From NCBI GenBank assembly GCA_938091115.1, contig CALKNI010000013.1:1-35840 (forward strand): 35,840 nt of DNA, given 5' to 3'. Under the pieces are notes generated by a model that did not search any database, had not been told where the DNA came from, and saw only the letters and a list, made by a program, of their open reading frames with translations. Position numbers and translations under genes: made by a program. Numbering within the stretch: position 1 is the stretch's first letter; the number at the start of each line of letters is the position of its first letter. This stretch comes from an uncultured Pirellulaceae bacterium. GTDB taxonomy: Bacteria > Planctomycetota > Planctomycetia > Pirellulales > Pirellulaceae. Below are positions 8,952-17,175 of the stretch, one piece after another.

Positions 8952-10994
8952 ATGTCCCCAAATGGGGAGACTTCCGCTCGACAGTATTTGTTGGAATCAC
9001 CTCCAGAGCAATCTCGGATGAAGCCGTTTTTTCGCGCTGTTAAACACTCCTTACGCTACCGCTGGACAATTGCCGGGGCGTTTGTCTGCTCCTTGACCAT
9101 TGCGGTCATTTGGAGTGCGAGTATCACTACCGTATTTCCAATCGTAAAGATTGTCCTCGAAGGTGAAACTGCAATTAGCTGGGTCCAGCATGAAATTGCA
9201 AGTGGTGAACAAAATGTCGATCGGTTTACGGGAGAGGTAGCAACCCTAGAGGCTCAGCAGCAAAGCACCCCAAGCGCTCAGCTTGCCAATAAAATTGACC
9301 TCAAAAAAGACCGACTCAATGGCGAAATAAAATCATTGGAATGGTATAAAAACGCCAAGCCGTATGTCGACCGCTACGCACCCGACAGCGCGTTTCAGAC
9401 ACTAGTGGTCGCCTTGATCTGGCTCCTTGGAGTTTCCATTTTCAAAGGCATCCTGTTAGTAATCAGCGCCATTCTAGACGCGCGAGTTTCTGAAAAAACC
9501 GTCCTAGACTTAAGACGCATTTACTATCGAAAAGCACTGGAACTCGACCAACGAAGAATCGACAACATCGGAACTTCCGCGATGATGACTCATTTGTCTT
9601 ACAACATGACAATGATCAGTTCGGGCCTACGGATGTTCTACGGCAAGTGCCTTCGCGAACCATTGAAAATGATCACTTGCCTTTGCGTGGCCGCGTGGAT
9701 TTCATTTCCTCTGTTAATTATTTCCATGTTTATCGTACCGGCGGGAGCATTTTTAATCCACTCTTTGTCCCGCCGCATGAAACGCTCCACACAAATTGAG
9801 ATGGAAGGCATGGCTGATGTATTTCAGACCCTAATCGAAACCTTCAAAGCAGTAAAAACTGTTCGAATTTTCAATCGTGAAAGAAGCGAGCGGCGGCGAT
9901 TCAAGAAAAATGCCAATACACTATACCGCATGCAACTACGAATCGCACTTTACGATTCACTTCTCAGGCCGATCACGGAGGTCCTAAGCATCATCTCGAT
10001 TTCGCTATCGATGCTGGTCGGAGCCTATCTTGTTTTAAATCAAGAAACCTATCTTTTCAATTTCATTAAAATCAGCGACACCCCGATCAAACCAGCCATG
10101 CTGCTCGTGTTTTACGCCATGCTCGCAGGGGCAGCAGACCCGGCGCGAAAGATGAGCGAAATTGTGAATGTTATCGTCAGAGGGGGTACGGCTTGCGACA
10201 ACCTTTTTAGAACCTTTGGGCCCGAACCGCTAATTGGCCCACCGGAAAATCCAATTCCAGTTCCAGCACATCGACATGAAATCGAGTTTAAGGATGTAAT
10301 CTTTTGCTACCTGCCGCGGCAACCAGTCATTAAAAAACTAAACTTAACGATTCCCGCAGGCCAAACCCTCGCAATCGTTGGAGGAAACGGGTGCGGCAAA
10401 TCGACACTTATGAACTTGCTCGCCCGTTTCTACGATCCCCATTATGGAAAAATCATGATTGACGGAAAGGACATCCGTCAAATGCACCCTAAAAAAGTAC
10501 GTCAACAAATCGCTTGGGTGACTCAGGATTCCGTCCTATTTAATGGAACTCTTTGGGATAACATTGGCTACGGAAATCCAGATGCTACCGACGAGCAAGT
10601 GATGGATGCTATTCGAATCGCAAGAATCGACAAATTCGTATCCAAGCTCGAAAATGGATACCAAACCAATGTAGGAGACGATGGGAAAAATCTCTCCGCA
10701 GGCCAGCGACAACGCGTTGCAATTGCAAGAGCAATTGTCTCAGACCCTCAAATTTTGATTCTTGATGAAGCCACTAGTCAAATTGACGGGCAATCCGAAA
10801 ACATCATCCATGACTCCCTTGCAAAGTTTATTCGCGACCGAACCACAATCGTTATTACTCATCGTCCGTCCTCGCTGCGCCTTGCGGATAGAGTGATCGT
10901 AATGGAACTTGGAGAAATTGTGCACGATAGCTCAGTTCAAGAGGCCGAACAGTCATCTCAGCAATTCCAAAGTCTATTTGCAAAATCTGCTTAG
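8952..10994 (+). CDS. MsbA-like ABC exporter with coiled-coil insertion (paralogue 1)
   Basis: Half-transporter (permease plus ATPase) of 680 residues. The nucleotide-binding domain has Walker A G477-GNGCGKST-485, signature L581-SAGQ-585 (the usual LSGGQ has Ala in place of the first Gly), Walker B ILILDEATSQ, and the H-loop ITHR. Between transmembrane helices 1 and 2 lies an insertion of about 90 residues (roughly 75-165), rich in Glu/Gln/Lys with heptad-like leucines, predicted to be a periplasmic coiled coil. The same architecture occurs in the gene at 28734. A second ATG at 9018 (MKPFFRAVKHSLRYRW) matches the N-terminus of the paralogue and may be the true start. The substrate is probably a lipid or lipid-linked glycan, inferred from glycan neighbours. 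The 195-bp leader has a 13-bp palindrome CCAAGCAGCTTGG (8808-8820) just after a TTGACA, and a bulged hairpin at 8882-8902. Confidence 0.88.
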   Translation: MSPNGETSARQYLLESPPEQSRMKPFFRAVKHSLRYRWTIAGAFVCSLTIAVIWSASITTVFPIVKIVLEGETAISWVQHEIASGEQNVDRFTGEVATLEAQQQSTPSAQLANKIDLKKDRLNGEIKSLEWYKNAKPYVDRYAPDSAFQTLVVALIWLLGVSIFKGILLVISAILDARVSEKTVLDLRRIYYRKALELDQRRIDNIGTSAMMTHLSYNMTMISSGLRMFYGKCLREPLKMITCLCVAAWISFPLLIISMFIVPAGAFLIHSLSRRMKRSTQIEMEGMADVFQTLIETFKAVKTVRIFNRERSERRRFKKNANTLYRMQLRIALYDSLLRPITEVLSIISISLSMLVGAYLVLNQETYLFNFIKISDTPIKPAMLLVFYAMLAGAADPARKMSEIVNVIVRGGTACDNLFRTFGPEPLIGPPENPIPVPAHRHEIEFKDVIFCYLPRQPVIKKLNLTIPAGQTLAIVGGNGCGKSTLMNLLARFYDPHYGKIMIDGKDIRQMHPKKVRQQIAWVTQDSVLFNGTLWDNIGYGNPDATDEQVMDAIRIARIDKFVSKLENGYQTNVGDDGKNLSAGQRQRVAIARAIVSDPQILILDEATSQIDGQSENIIHDSLAKFIRDRTTIVITHRPSSLRLADRVIVMELGEIVHDSSVQEAEQSSQQFQSLFAKSA

Positions 10995-11034
10995 ACCCCT
11001 TGCCTGAACTCTCTTACAAAGCCCGCTCTATTGT

Positions 11035-11070
11035 GGGGGTTGCATGAAATTGCCTGAATCCCCCCCTTTT
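11035..11070 (+). terminator. Possible rho-independent terminator after exporter 1
   Basis: GGGGGTT (11035-11041) can pair with AATCCCC (11057-11063), seven pairs including one G-U, followed by further C and a short TTTT run. The stem is modest and the T-tract short. Confidence 0.35.
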
Positions 11071-11131
11071 ATTTCGCTAGCAATAGAAATCTCTTCTCGC
11101 TGATCTTTGAGAGTTTTTGGGGAAGTGTTAT

Positions 11132-11145
11132 CTTCAAGCTTGAAG
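11132..11145. promoter_or_regulatory. Perfect 14-bp palindrome upstream of the GT4 gene
   Basis: CTTCAAGCTTGAAG is an exact even palindrome about 90 bp before the preferred ATG of the glycosyltransferase. It has the size of a dimeric regulator operator. No T-tract follows, so it is not a terminator. Confidence 0.35.
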
Positions 11146-11224
11146 CAGATTTGCATGAAAATAATCATGGATGATCCTCGCAAGTCTTGCCTCTGACTTT
11201 AAAGCCGGACCCGGCCGGCAAATC

Positions 11225-11228
11225 AGGA
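11225..11228 (+). promoter_or_regulatory. Shine-Dalgarno that selects the GT4 start
   Basis: AGGA lies six bases before the ATG at 11235, whereas the upstream in-frame TTG at 11187 has no comparable site. This supports the shorter protein. Confidence 0.6.
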
Positions 11229-11234
11229 AAAACA

Positions 11235-12470
11235 ATGCGAATATTTCGAACAAATAAGAGAAGCAAATCACCTTCTACCCCGCAACAGCGAAGGGTTGTT
11301 TTTGTTTCTCACGAAGCCACGAGAACGGGCGCTCCGAAGATAATTTTAAATATCTTAAAACACTTTCAAAAAAATTGTGACGTTCAATGCGAAACCGTTC
11401 TTCAATCAGGCGGGCACCTGGCAACCGATTTCGCGGAGCACTCAATCGTCGATTGCTTTAACGTTGATAGCCAAAATGTTGAAGAACTTCGGAAACGGAC
11501 GGCGCGTGTTGTCAACCGCGAAAAAAACAACAAGCCAATTCTTGCTGTTTGTAACAGTATGGAGTCTAGACACGTTGCAGCGGCATTTGCGGAACATGGC
11601 GTGCCCTGCGTCTCGCTAGTTCACGAGCTGCCATCCTCCTATTCGGAAGAAGACTACGAAAACATTTTTAAGTCTTCAGAAAAAATTGTTTTCCCAGCTC
11701 ACGCAGTTCGAGACGCAGCCGATTCGAAGACTGCAATTCCACAAGGAAAATCGATTGTTTTACCTCAGGGTTTGCTAAAACCAGACTTTGGCAAAAGTAT
11801 TTCCCGAGAAAAAGCACACGCTCAAATCAGAAAAGAATTATCACTGCCTCCCAATGCATTTATCGCACTAGGCTGCGGCACGCTTGATCTCCGCAAAGGG
11901 ATTGATCATTACGCTGCGATTGCGAGACAAACGTGCGCTCAGAATCAATCTGATACCCCAATTCACTTTGTCTGGGTAGGGGAAGGCCCACGCTGGTGTC
12001 ACTCACCCTATCATTACGTCCAACTTGACATCCACAAGAGCCATGCCCAACATCACGTCCATTTCATTGGCGAACGGCCCAATGTTGAACCTTATTTTGT
12101 AGGTGCGGATGCATTCTTGATGACTTCGCGGGTCGATCCATTCCCTTGCGTGATTCACGAAGCGATGGCAGCCAGTTTGCCAATCATCACCTTTGCCAAC
12201 TCAGGCGGAGCTGCTGAAGCCGTCGACAACGGAGCAGGAATCATCGTTGATTACGCTGATTACGAACAGATCTCCAACCTACTGAGAACCTTGGCCGCCC
12301 AGCCAGAACTTGCCAATGGCCTCCGTGAACGATCGTTGCAGCGGGTGCATTCCCGTTACCGGTTTGAAGAATACGGAGACAAGCTGATTGATTTAAGCGA
12401 ATCGGTAGTCAATCAAACCTTGCGGATAAGCGAATCCATGGAACAATTTCCAAGGATTGTTGCCGCTTGA
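11235..12470 (+). CDS. Family 4 glycosyltransferase (GT-B fold)
   Basis: 411 residues from the ATG at 11235. It has a GT-B fold with a Rossmann-like N-terminal domain starting at RRVVFVSHEATRTGAPK, a hinge near residue 200 and a GT4 (Glycos_transf_1) C-terminal domain. The C-terminal domain contains LGCGTLDLRKGIDHY, WVGEGP, HFIGERPNVEPYFVGADAF, and the donor-binding EX7E-type stretch HEAMAASLPIITFANSGGAAE. It probably transfers a nucleotide-sugar to a cell-surface glycan; the linkage and sugar are not predictable. It lies 240 bp after the first exporter on the same strand, suggesting a shared glycan role, but a possible terminator separates them. The TTG at 11187 would add 16 residues of no family character. 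Confidence 0.85.
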   Translation: MRIFRTNKRSKSPSTPQQRRVVFVSHEATRTGAPKIILNILKHFQKNCDVQCETVLQSGGHLATDFAEHSIVDCFNVDSQNVEELRKRTARVVNREKNNKPILAVCNSMESRHVAAAFAEHGVPCVSLVHELPSSYSEEDYENIFKSSEKIVFPAHAVRDAADSKTAIPQGKSIVLPQGLLKPDFGKSISREKAHAQIRKELSLPPNAFIALGCGTLDLRKGIDHYAAIARQTCAQNQSDTPIHFVWVGEGPRWCHSPYHYVQLDIHKSHAQHHVHFIGERPNVEPYFVGADAFLMTSRVDPFPCVIHEAMAASLPIITFANSGGAAEAVDNGAGIIVDYADYEQISNLLRTLAAQPELANGLRERSLQRVHSRYRFEEYGDKLIDLSESVVNQTLRISESMEQFPRIVAA

Positions 12471-12859
12471 TTCGGAAGCTGTGTTCGAATCGCTCATTTC
12501 TGGTTGATTGTTTAATTTAGACAGGAAGCGAACACAGGCAGTTCGATTCAAAACTTGTTCCTGTCGGCTCAAACTGTTTCAGATCACCAACCTGTGAAAG
12601 ATTGCGCGATCGGGGCCACAATTCCAGTAACCCGAAAGAGCTCTCAAAGCCCCAAAGCAGACGGTTGCGAATTGAATTGAATTAAATTAAATTCGGTTCA
12701 CTTCTTCAAGGGATCCCTTCATGCTGTCAATGATTTCCGCCGAAACGCAATACCGCAATCGATATAGCGGCCTCTAATTTTGTACTCGCGCAACCCTGCC
12801 TGTCATTCAGCACATCTATTTGAGAAATTCCCCGCACACATTTTTGAAAGTGCACTGCT
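12471..12859. other. 389-bp intergenic region before the GcvT-like gene
   Basis: No gene is supported. The region holds a 5-bp periodic AT-rich stretch (12671-12690) and no convincing hairpin terminator or consensus promoter. The GcvT-like start has only a weak GAAAG-type ribosome site. Confidence 0.5.
12671..12690. repeat. Pentanucleotide repeat ATTGA/ATTAA
   Basis: Four consecutive 5-bp units read ATTGA, ATTGA, ATTAA, ATTAA, preceded by GA and followed by ATTCG. It is a short imperfect simple-sequence repeat that could vary by slippage upstream of the GcvT-like gene. Confidence 0.6.
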
Positions 12860-14095
12860 ATGCCTAAAACGACTGCGTTCCACCCCCGCCTGGAGCCATT
12901 GAACGAAACGAAAGTTTGGAAAAACTGGTCCGGTTTCCTGATTGCCCCTCAGTTTAAATACTCGCTTACCAACGAATACTATGCGATTCGAAGTTCTGTT
13001 TCGCTTCTCGATACATCGCCGTTGTTTAAGTACCGCATCTCAGGTTCCGACTCTATTCGCCTCTTAGAGCGGATTATGTCGCGAGATATAAATCGCTGCA
13101 GAACAGGCTCAGCCCAATACACCGTCTGGTCCGACGAAAAAGGATTTGTACTTCAGGACGGTGTCATCCTGCGCACCGATGATTTTGAATTTTTCTTAAC
13201 TGCAGGCGAACCAACCCTTCGGTATTTTAAAGCGATTGCCAAGGAAATGAAGCTCGAAGAGGTAAGCGTTAAAGACGTTTCCGAAGCTTATGGAATTTTA
13301 GCTCTGCAAGGCCCACACGCTCACAGTGTTATTTCCCAGTTAACCCAAGACGCTACCGATTTGAAATATTTTGACCTCACTCATGCGAACATCTGCGAAA
13401 CCGAAGTCATTATTTCACGGACGGGATACACTGGCGATCTTGGGTACGAAATTTGGATTCCCAACGAAAATGCCCTGACCGTATGGGATGCTTTAATGGC
13501 CGCTGGAGAGGGATACAATATCGCTCCGATTGGAACCACTGCCTTAAAGATGGCCAGAGTGGAGGCTGGACTGCTTTTAATGGGTGTCGATTTTGATTCC
13601 TCACGATTTGCCTGGGTCGATGCACAACGTGAAACGGCAATCGAATTGGGCTGGTCTTGGATGTTTCGCAATCTTGAAAAAGACGACCGAGACTTCATTG
13701 GCCGCGCTGCGATCGAGGCAGAAATAAAAAATAAAACCAGTCGCTGGAAAACCGTCGGACTTGAAATCGACTGGCACAGTTACGAAGCCGTCCATTTAGA
13801 TGCAGGTATTTTACCTCCTAAAAGTGATCTCTATCACGAAACGACGATGAGTATTTATCGACGAAGCGAGACACCGTGGGATTATGCTGGCTACGCAACG
13901 AGCTTCTTATTTTCTTCTCTCTTGCGAAAGCCTATCGCAATCGCAAAACTACCGCTTGATCTAACAGACGCTGGGACCGAAGTTGACCTTGAGATTCCTG
14001 TAATTCGTAAACCCGTCAACGTCCTTGCTAACGTCTCTTCACTCCCGTTCTTTGTCCCAGAACGTAAAACCGCAACCATGGGAGGTGGAAAATGA
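12860..14095 (+). CDS. GcvT-like aminomethyltransferase / folate-dependent demethylase family
   Basis: 411 residues of the GcvT/DmdA/sarcosine-oxidase C-terminal superfamily. Recognisable parts are LLDTSPLFKYRISG, the AQYTVWSDEKGFVLQDGVILR strand pair, YGILALQGPHAHSVISQL, ISRTGYTGDLGYEIWIP and a substrate-side loop IGTTALKMARVEAGLLLMGVDF. A C-terminal GcvT-C barrel runs from about 290. In true glycine-cleavage T-proteins an Asp-Asp pair precedes the hydrophobic strand; here it is QD. No gcvH or gcvP is near, so a demethylase or one-carbon transfer role on a methylated amine, sulfur or aromatic substrate is more likely than glycine cleavage. Its last four bases overlap the next gene (ATGA), which indicates a functional pair with the FAD oxidoreductase. 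Confidence 0.82.
   Translation: MPKTTAFHPRLEPLNETKVWKNWSGFLIAPQFKYSLTNEYYAIRSSVSLLDTSPLFKYRISGSDSIRLLERIMSRDINRCRTGSAQYTVWSDEKGFVLQDGVILRTDDFEFFLTAGEPTLRYFKAIAKEMKLEEVSVKDVSEAYGILALQGPHAHSVISQLTQDATDLKYFDLTHANICETEVIISRTGYTGDLGYEIWIPNENALTVWDALMAAGEGYNIAPIGTTALKMARVEAGLLLMGVDFDSSRFAWVDAQRETAIELGWSWMFRNLEKDDRDFIGRAAIEAEIKNKTSRWKTVGLEIDWHSYEAVHLDAGILPPKSDLYHETTMSIYRRSETPWDYAGYATSFLFSSLLRKPIAIAKLPLDLTDAGTEVDLEIPVIRKPVNVLANVSSLPFFVPERKTATMGGGK
14081..14086 (+). promoter_or_regulatory. Strong Shine-Dalgarno GGAGGT inside the GcvT-like gene end
   Basis: GGAGGT ends five bases before the ATG at 14092. It lies inside the coding end of the GcvT-like gene and supports coupled, high-level translation of the oxidoreductase. 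Confidence 0.7.
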
Positions 14096-15690
14096 GTAAT
14101 TCCAACAACTACGACGCCATTGTTATCGGCGGGGGGCACAACGGTCTGGTCAACGCGGCCTATCTCGCCAAATCAGGTTTGAAGACACTCGTTCTCGAGC
14201 GCCGCCACCTGGTTGGTGGTGCCGCGATCACAGAAGAACTCATCCCGGGCTTTAAGTTCACGACGTTCTCCTACGCCATCAGCCTGATGCGACCGGACAT
14301 CGTACAAGATCTCCGTCTGGCGGACCACGGAATGATGGTTTTGCCGTTAGTCAATACGTTTCAACCCGGTCTCAACGGTGACTATCTCCTGCTTGGTGCC
14401 GACGCCGATGCTAACTTTCACGAGATTGCCCGACACTCACGCGAAGATGCCGAGTCCATCCGCGACCTATCCCATCTGATTGACCGTGTGTGCTTTGCCC
14501 TTAAACCGCTAATGGACAACATTCCTCCGAATGCAATGAGCGATGAACCGGTGGAACTCGCGGCCATGGCGGGTCTCAAAGAGTACATGGCCGGGCTTGA
14601 ACCAGATGTCCGCACGATGATTGACAAATTTGTAAATTGCAGTGCCGCCGAGATTCTCGAAGAATATTTTGAATCCGATCTGGTTAAAGCGTTAATCGCA
14701 TCGAGCGGAATTATCGGCAGCAAGGTGGGGCCACGCTCAAAAGGCTCTGGACTCGTTTGGCTTTTCCATAAAATGGGTGAGTACGACGGTATTTTTGGTG
14801 AATGGGGATTTCACAAGGGGGGAAATGGCGGATTCACAGAAGTTTTAGCCAAAGCCGTGATGTCGTTCGGAGGGACGATTTTAACCGACGCAGATGTGGA
14901 AACTGTAATTTACAAAAACTCTGTAGCCACGGGTGTCCGACTTGCCAGCGGCGATGAATATTTTGCCCCGACGGTAGTGAGCGCACTCGATCCACGTCGA
15001 ACTTTTACCCAGCTAGTCTCTTCCGATGACCTACCAGACTCCCTCATCGAGGCAATTGGAAAATATAAATTCCAGGGCACAGCCGCCAAAGTGAATTTTG
15101 CATTATCCGATCTTCCAAATTTTCCCGGATTAGAAAACCGTAAAGACATCTACATGGGCTTCACAAACCTCGGTCCGTCGATCGACTATCTCGAGGAGGC
15201 ATTTGCGGATTGCGAAGCAGGGCGGTACAGCAAAAAACCGTTCCTCGATTGCTGCGTACAATCAACCATTGATCCAGACATGACTCCGCCCGGCAAGCAT
15301 ATCATGTCCTGTTTTGTTATGTACGCTCCCTATCACTTATCTGAAAGTGACTGGGATACGGAGCGAGAGAACCTTGGTGACGTGGTTCAGGCAACGATAG
15401 AAGAGTTTTTCCCAGGATTTGGCTCTCTGATCCTTCACCGCGAAATTGTTACGCCGCTAGACATTGAAAGAATTGTCGGACTTACCGAAGGCAATATTTT
15501 TGCCGGTGAATTATTTGCAGATCAAATGTTTTTGAATCGTCCGGCCCCCGGATGGAATCAATATCGAACTCCGATTGCTGGATATTACCAATGCGGATCC
15601 GGGACTCACCCTGGCGGTTGCGTTATCGGTGGGCCCGGAAAATTAGCCGCCCAACAGATTTTGGGGGATCTCAAACACGAGGAAGGCTAG
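14092..15690 (+). CDS. PYROXD2-like FAD-dependent oxidoreductase
   Basis: 532-residue flavoprotein of the phytoene-desaturase/PYROXD2 group. The FAD-binding beta-alpha-beta motif is at the N-terminus (VIGGGHNGLVNAAYLAKSG) followed by an acidic strand end (LVLERRHLVGGAA). The C-terminal FAD-contact block is YQCGSGTHPGGCVIGGPGKLAAQ. The middle contains GLVWLFHKMGEYDGIFG and GGFTEVLAKAV, both seen in PYROXD2-type proteins rather than in carotenoid desaturases. No carotenoid genes are near. The ATGA overlap with the GcvT-like gene suggests that the oxidase and the folate protein act in one reaction, for example oxidation of an N-methyl or related substrate with capture of the one-carbon unit. The actual substrate is unknown. 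Confidence 0.85.
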   Translation: MSNSNNYDAIVIGGGHNGLVNAAYLAKSGLKTLVLERRHLVGGAAITEELIPGFKFTTFSYAISLMRPDIVQDLRLADHGMMVLPLVNTFQPGLNGDYLLLGADADANFHEIARHSREDAESIRDLSHLIDRVCFALKPLMDNIPPNAMSDEPVELAAMAGLKEYMAGLEPDVRTMIDKFVNCSAAEILEEYFESDLVKALIASSGIIGSKVGPRSKGSGLVWLFHKMGEYDGIFGEWGFHKGGNGGFTEVLAKAVMSFGGTILTDADVETVIYKNSVATGVRLASGDEYFAPTVVSALDPRRTFTQLVSSDDLPDSLIEAIGKYKFQGTAAKVNFALSDLPNFPGLENRKDIYMGFTNLGPSIDYLEEAFADCEAGRYSKKPFLDCCVQSTIDPDMTPPGKHIMSCFVMYAPYHLSESDWDTERENLGDVVQATIEEFFPGFGSLILHREIVTPLDIERIVGLTEGNIFAGELFADQMFLNRPAPGWNQYRTPIAGYYQCGSGTHPGGCVIGGPGKLAAQQILGDLKHEEG

Positions 15691-15764
15691 GGCTCCGTCA
15701 GCTTTTAAAATGAGAATTCAAGACGGCCCCATCCCGAAAACTCGGCAATAAAAACCACAACGAA

Positions 15765-16274
15765 TTAAACGGCTGAGGCGGACGGCCAGTCCAACTCGCA
15801 AACACCCCATTGGCCTCGATTTTCATCCACTGCGATAACCAATCCCGTGATTTGGTCGCCGAATTTGGTTCGTGTTTTCTCAATCAACTCTCGACCAATG
15901 AATTGCGCCATCAATTCTGCCGTGGTGTTTGCGATCGGCAAAAGAACGCAATCTTGCTGGGGAAAAACCCAACGTCGTTCTTCAAATCTGACCACCACCT
16001 CTTTTTCAATTTCAGCTACCTGAATCGTCGGGTGTAACGTTGGCAAAACAACATGGTGGTCCAGTCGATTTACAATCTCCTGCAGGGCATCTCGAAGCGC
16101 AATAAAATCAACGACATAACCGTTTTCATCCAGTGGCCCAATGACCTCGCATTTAACGCGATAATTGTGCCCGTGAATGGACTCGCAAGTATTCCCATCA
16201 AAAGTAATAAAATGGGCCGCACTAAAGACCAAATTGTCTTTCTCAAGCTGAACTCGAAACATATCGCTTTTCAT
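15765..16274 (-). CDS. 6-pyruvoyl-tetrahydropterin synthase / QueD-like protein
   Basis: 169-residue T-fold enzyme. Zinc ligands are H21 (SAAHF), H34 and H36 (IHGHNY); the catalytic cysteine position is C30 (NTCESIHGHNY); D72-H73 (LDHH) and the pterin-anchoring glutamate E120 (NTTAE) are present. All residues for a pterin-type lyase reaction are in place. Options are QueD (7-cyano-deazaguanine path), PTPS-III (dihydroneopterin to folate) or a methanopterin-related role. It starts four bases after the stop of the CitG-like gene, with the site AGGTAA overlapping that stop, so translation is coupled. That pairing favours a cofactor role other than queuosine, but this is inference. Confidence 0.88.
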   Translation of the reverse strand: MKSDMFRVQLEKDNLVFSAAHFITFDGNTCESIHGHNYRVKCEVIGPLDENGYVVDFIALRDALQEIVNRLDHHVVLPTLHPTIQVAEIEKEVVVRFEERRWVFPQQDCVLLPIANTTAELMAQFIGRELIEKTRTKFGDQITGLVIAVDENRGQWGVCELDWPSASAV

Positions 16275-16278
16275 TTAT

Positions 16279-17175
16279 TTACCTAAACGGTGGCTTGATG
16301 ATTTGATTATGAATCCCAATAAATAAGCTTGCCGCAATTAGATCGGCTGTTGTCCCCGGATTGCGTTGATGGCCGTCTGATCGTAGCCAAAAATCAAGTT
16401 CCGAAACTCGTTTCCAGTAATCAGCCTGACGAACCGAAAATTCCTCCACACTATCGCCGCTTAGAGTTTCCACGACTTTCGATGCAAGCATCCGCGAGTG
16501 TTCAGCAACGTCATGGCCACACTTCCTAGCAATGAGACTATCGGGAACCTTTGCCATTAAAGCGACATGTGCATAAACAATTCCTTCAGTAAGTCCCCCC
16601 AACAGCTCCCGACCATGCTCAATCATGGGAATCGCAAAATCAAATAGCAACTGAAATCCATCAGAATATTGCTGAGCGACCAGATCACGACCACTCGCCA
16701 GTTCCATCGCTGCCATCAAATCAATGGATTCAACCGTCGCATCCGCAACGTCAAACTGTTGTGAAGTTCCCAAACCGCTGGGATTTGCCAACCGAATTGC
16801 TTCGTAAAACTTGGCTCCCTCTTCCTGATTCAACTTACTCAAAAAATTTGAAATACGCTCCGAATTTAAGAGCGATCCCGAATCAATTGCTACCAGTTTT
16901 GCCAATGGGACCAGCAGTAGGATGATCCCTAGGTTGGTATTAGTCCCAACGATTTTCGAATTGGCACGCACAGCCTGTAAGACCGTCTCACCAGCCGAAC
17001 TCTCAACAGCACTATCGATTACATTTCCTAAAACCACAGCGCTAGTCGTGAAATCAACCAGAGTTACATCATCAAAATCGGCTCCCCGATGCACATTGCC
17101 TGGCTTCGGAGCAACGACTTCAAGAATGCAGCTAAGCGTTGCAAGTCCACCCGGTGAAAAAGGCGCTTCGCTCAT
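16279..17175 (-). CDS. CitG-like triphosphoribosyl-dephospho-CoA synthase family protein
   Basis: 298 residues of the CitG (triphosphoribosyl-dephospho-CoA synthase) family in its stand-alone form found in archaea, planctomycetes and methylotrophs. Motifs are EVVAPKPGNVHRGADFDDV at about 19-37, GTNTNLGIILLLVPLA and NPSGLGTSQQFDVAD. No citrate lyase or malonate decarboxylase gene, which would need the prosthetic group, is near. Families of this kind co-occur with tetrahydromethanopterin-linked genes in some bacteria, so a transfer step in pterin or another cofactor is a reasonable guess. It is joined by a 4-bp ATGA overlap to the hydrolase upstream and by coupling to the PTPS-like gene downstream, forming a three-gene unit. 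Confidence 0.8.
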   Translation of the reverse strand: MSEAPFSPGGLATLSCILEVVAPKPGNVHRGADFDDVTLVDFTTSAVVLGNVIDSAVESSAGETVLQAVRANSKIVGTNTNLGIILLLVPLAKLVAIDSGSLLNSERISNFLSKLNQEEGAKFYEAIRLANPSGLGTSQQFDVADATVESIDLMAAMELASGRDLVAQQYSDGFQLLFDFAIPMIEHGRELLGGLTEGIVYAHVALMAKVPDSLIARKCGHDVAEHSRMLASKVVETLSGDSVEEFSVRQADYWKRVSELDFWLRSDGHQRNPGTTADLIAASLFIGIHNQIIKPPFR

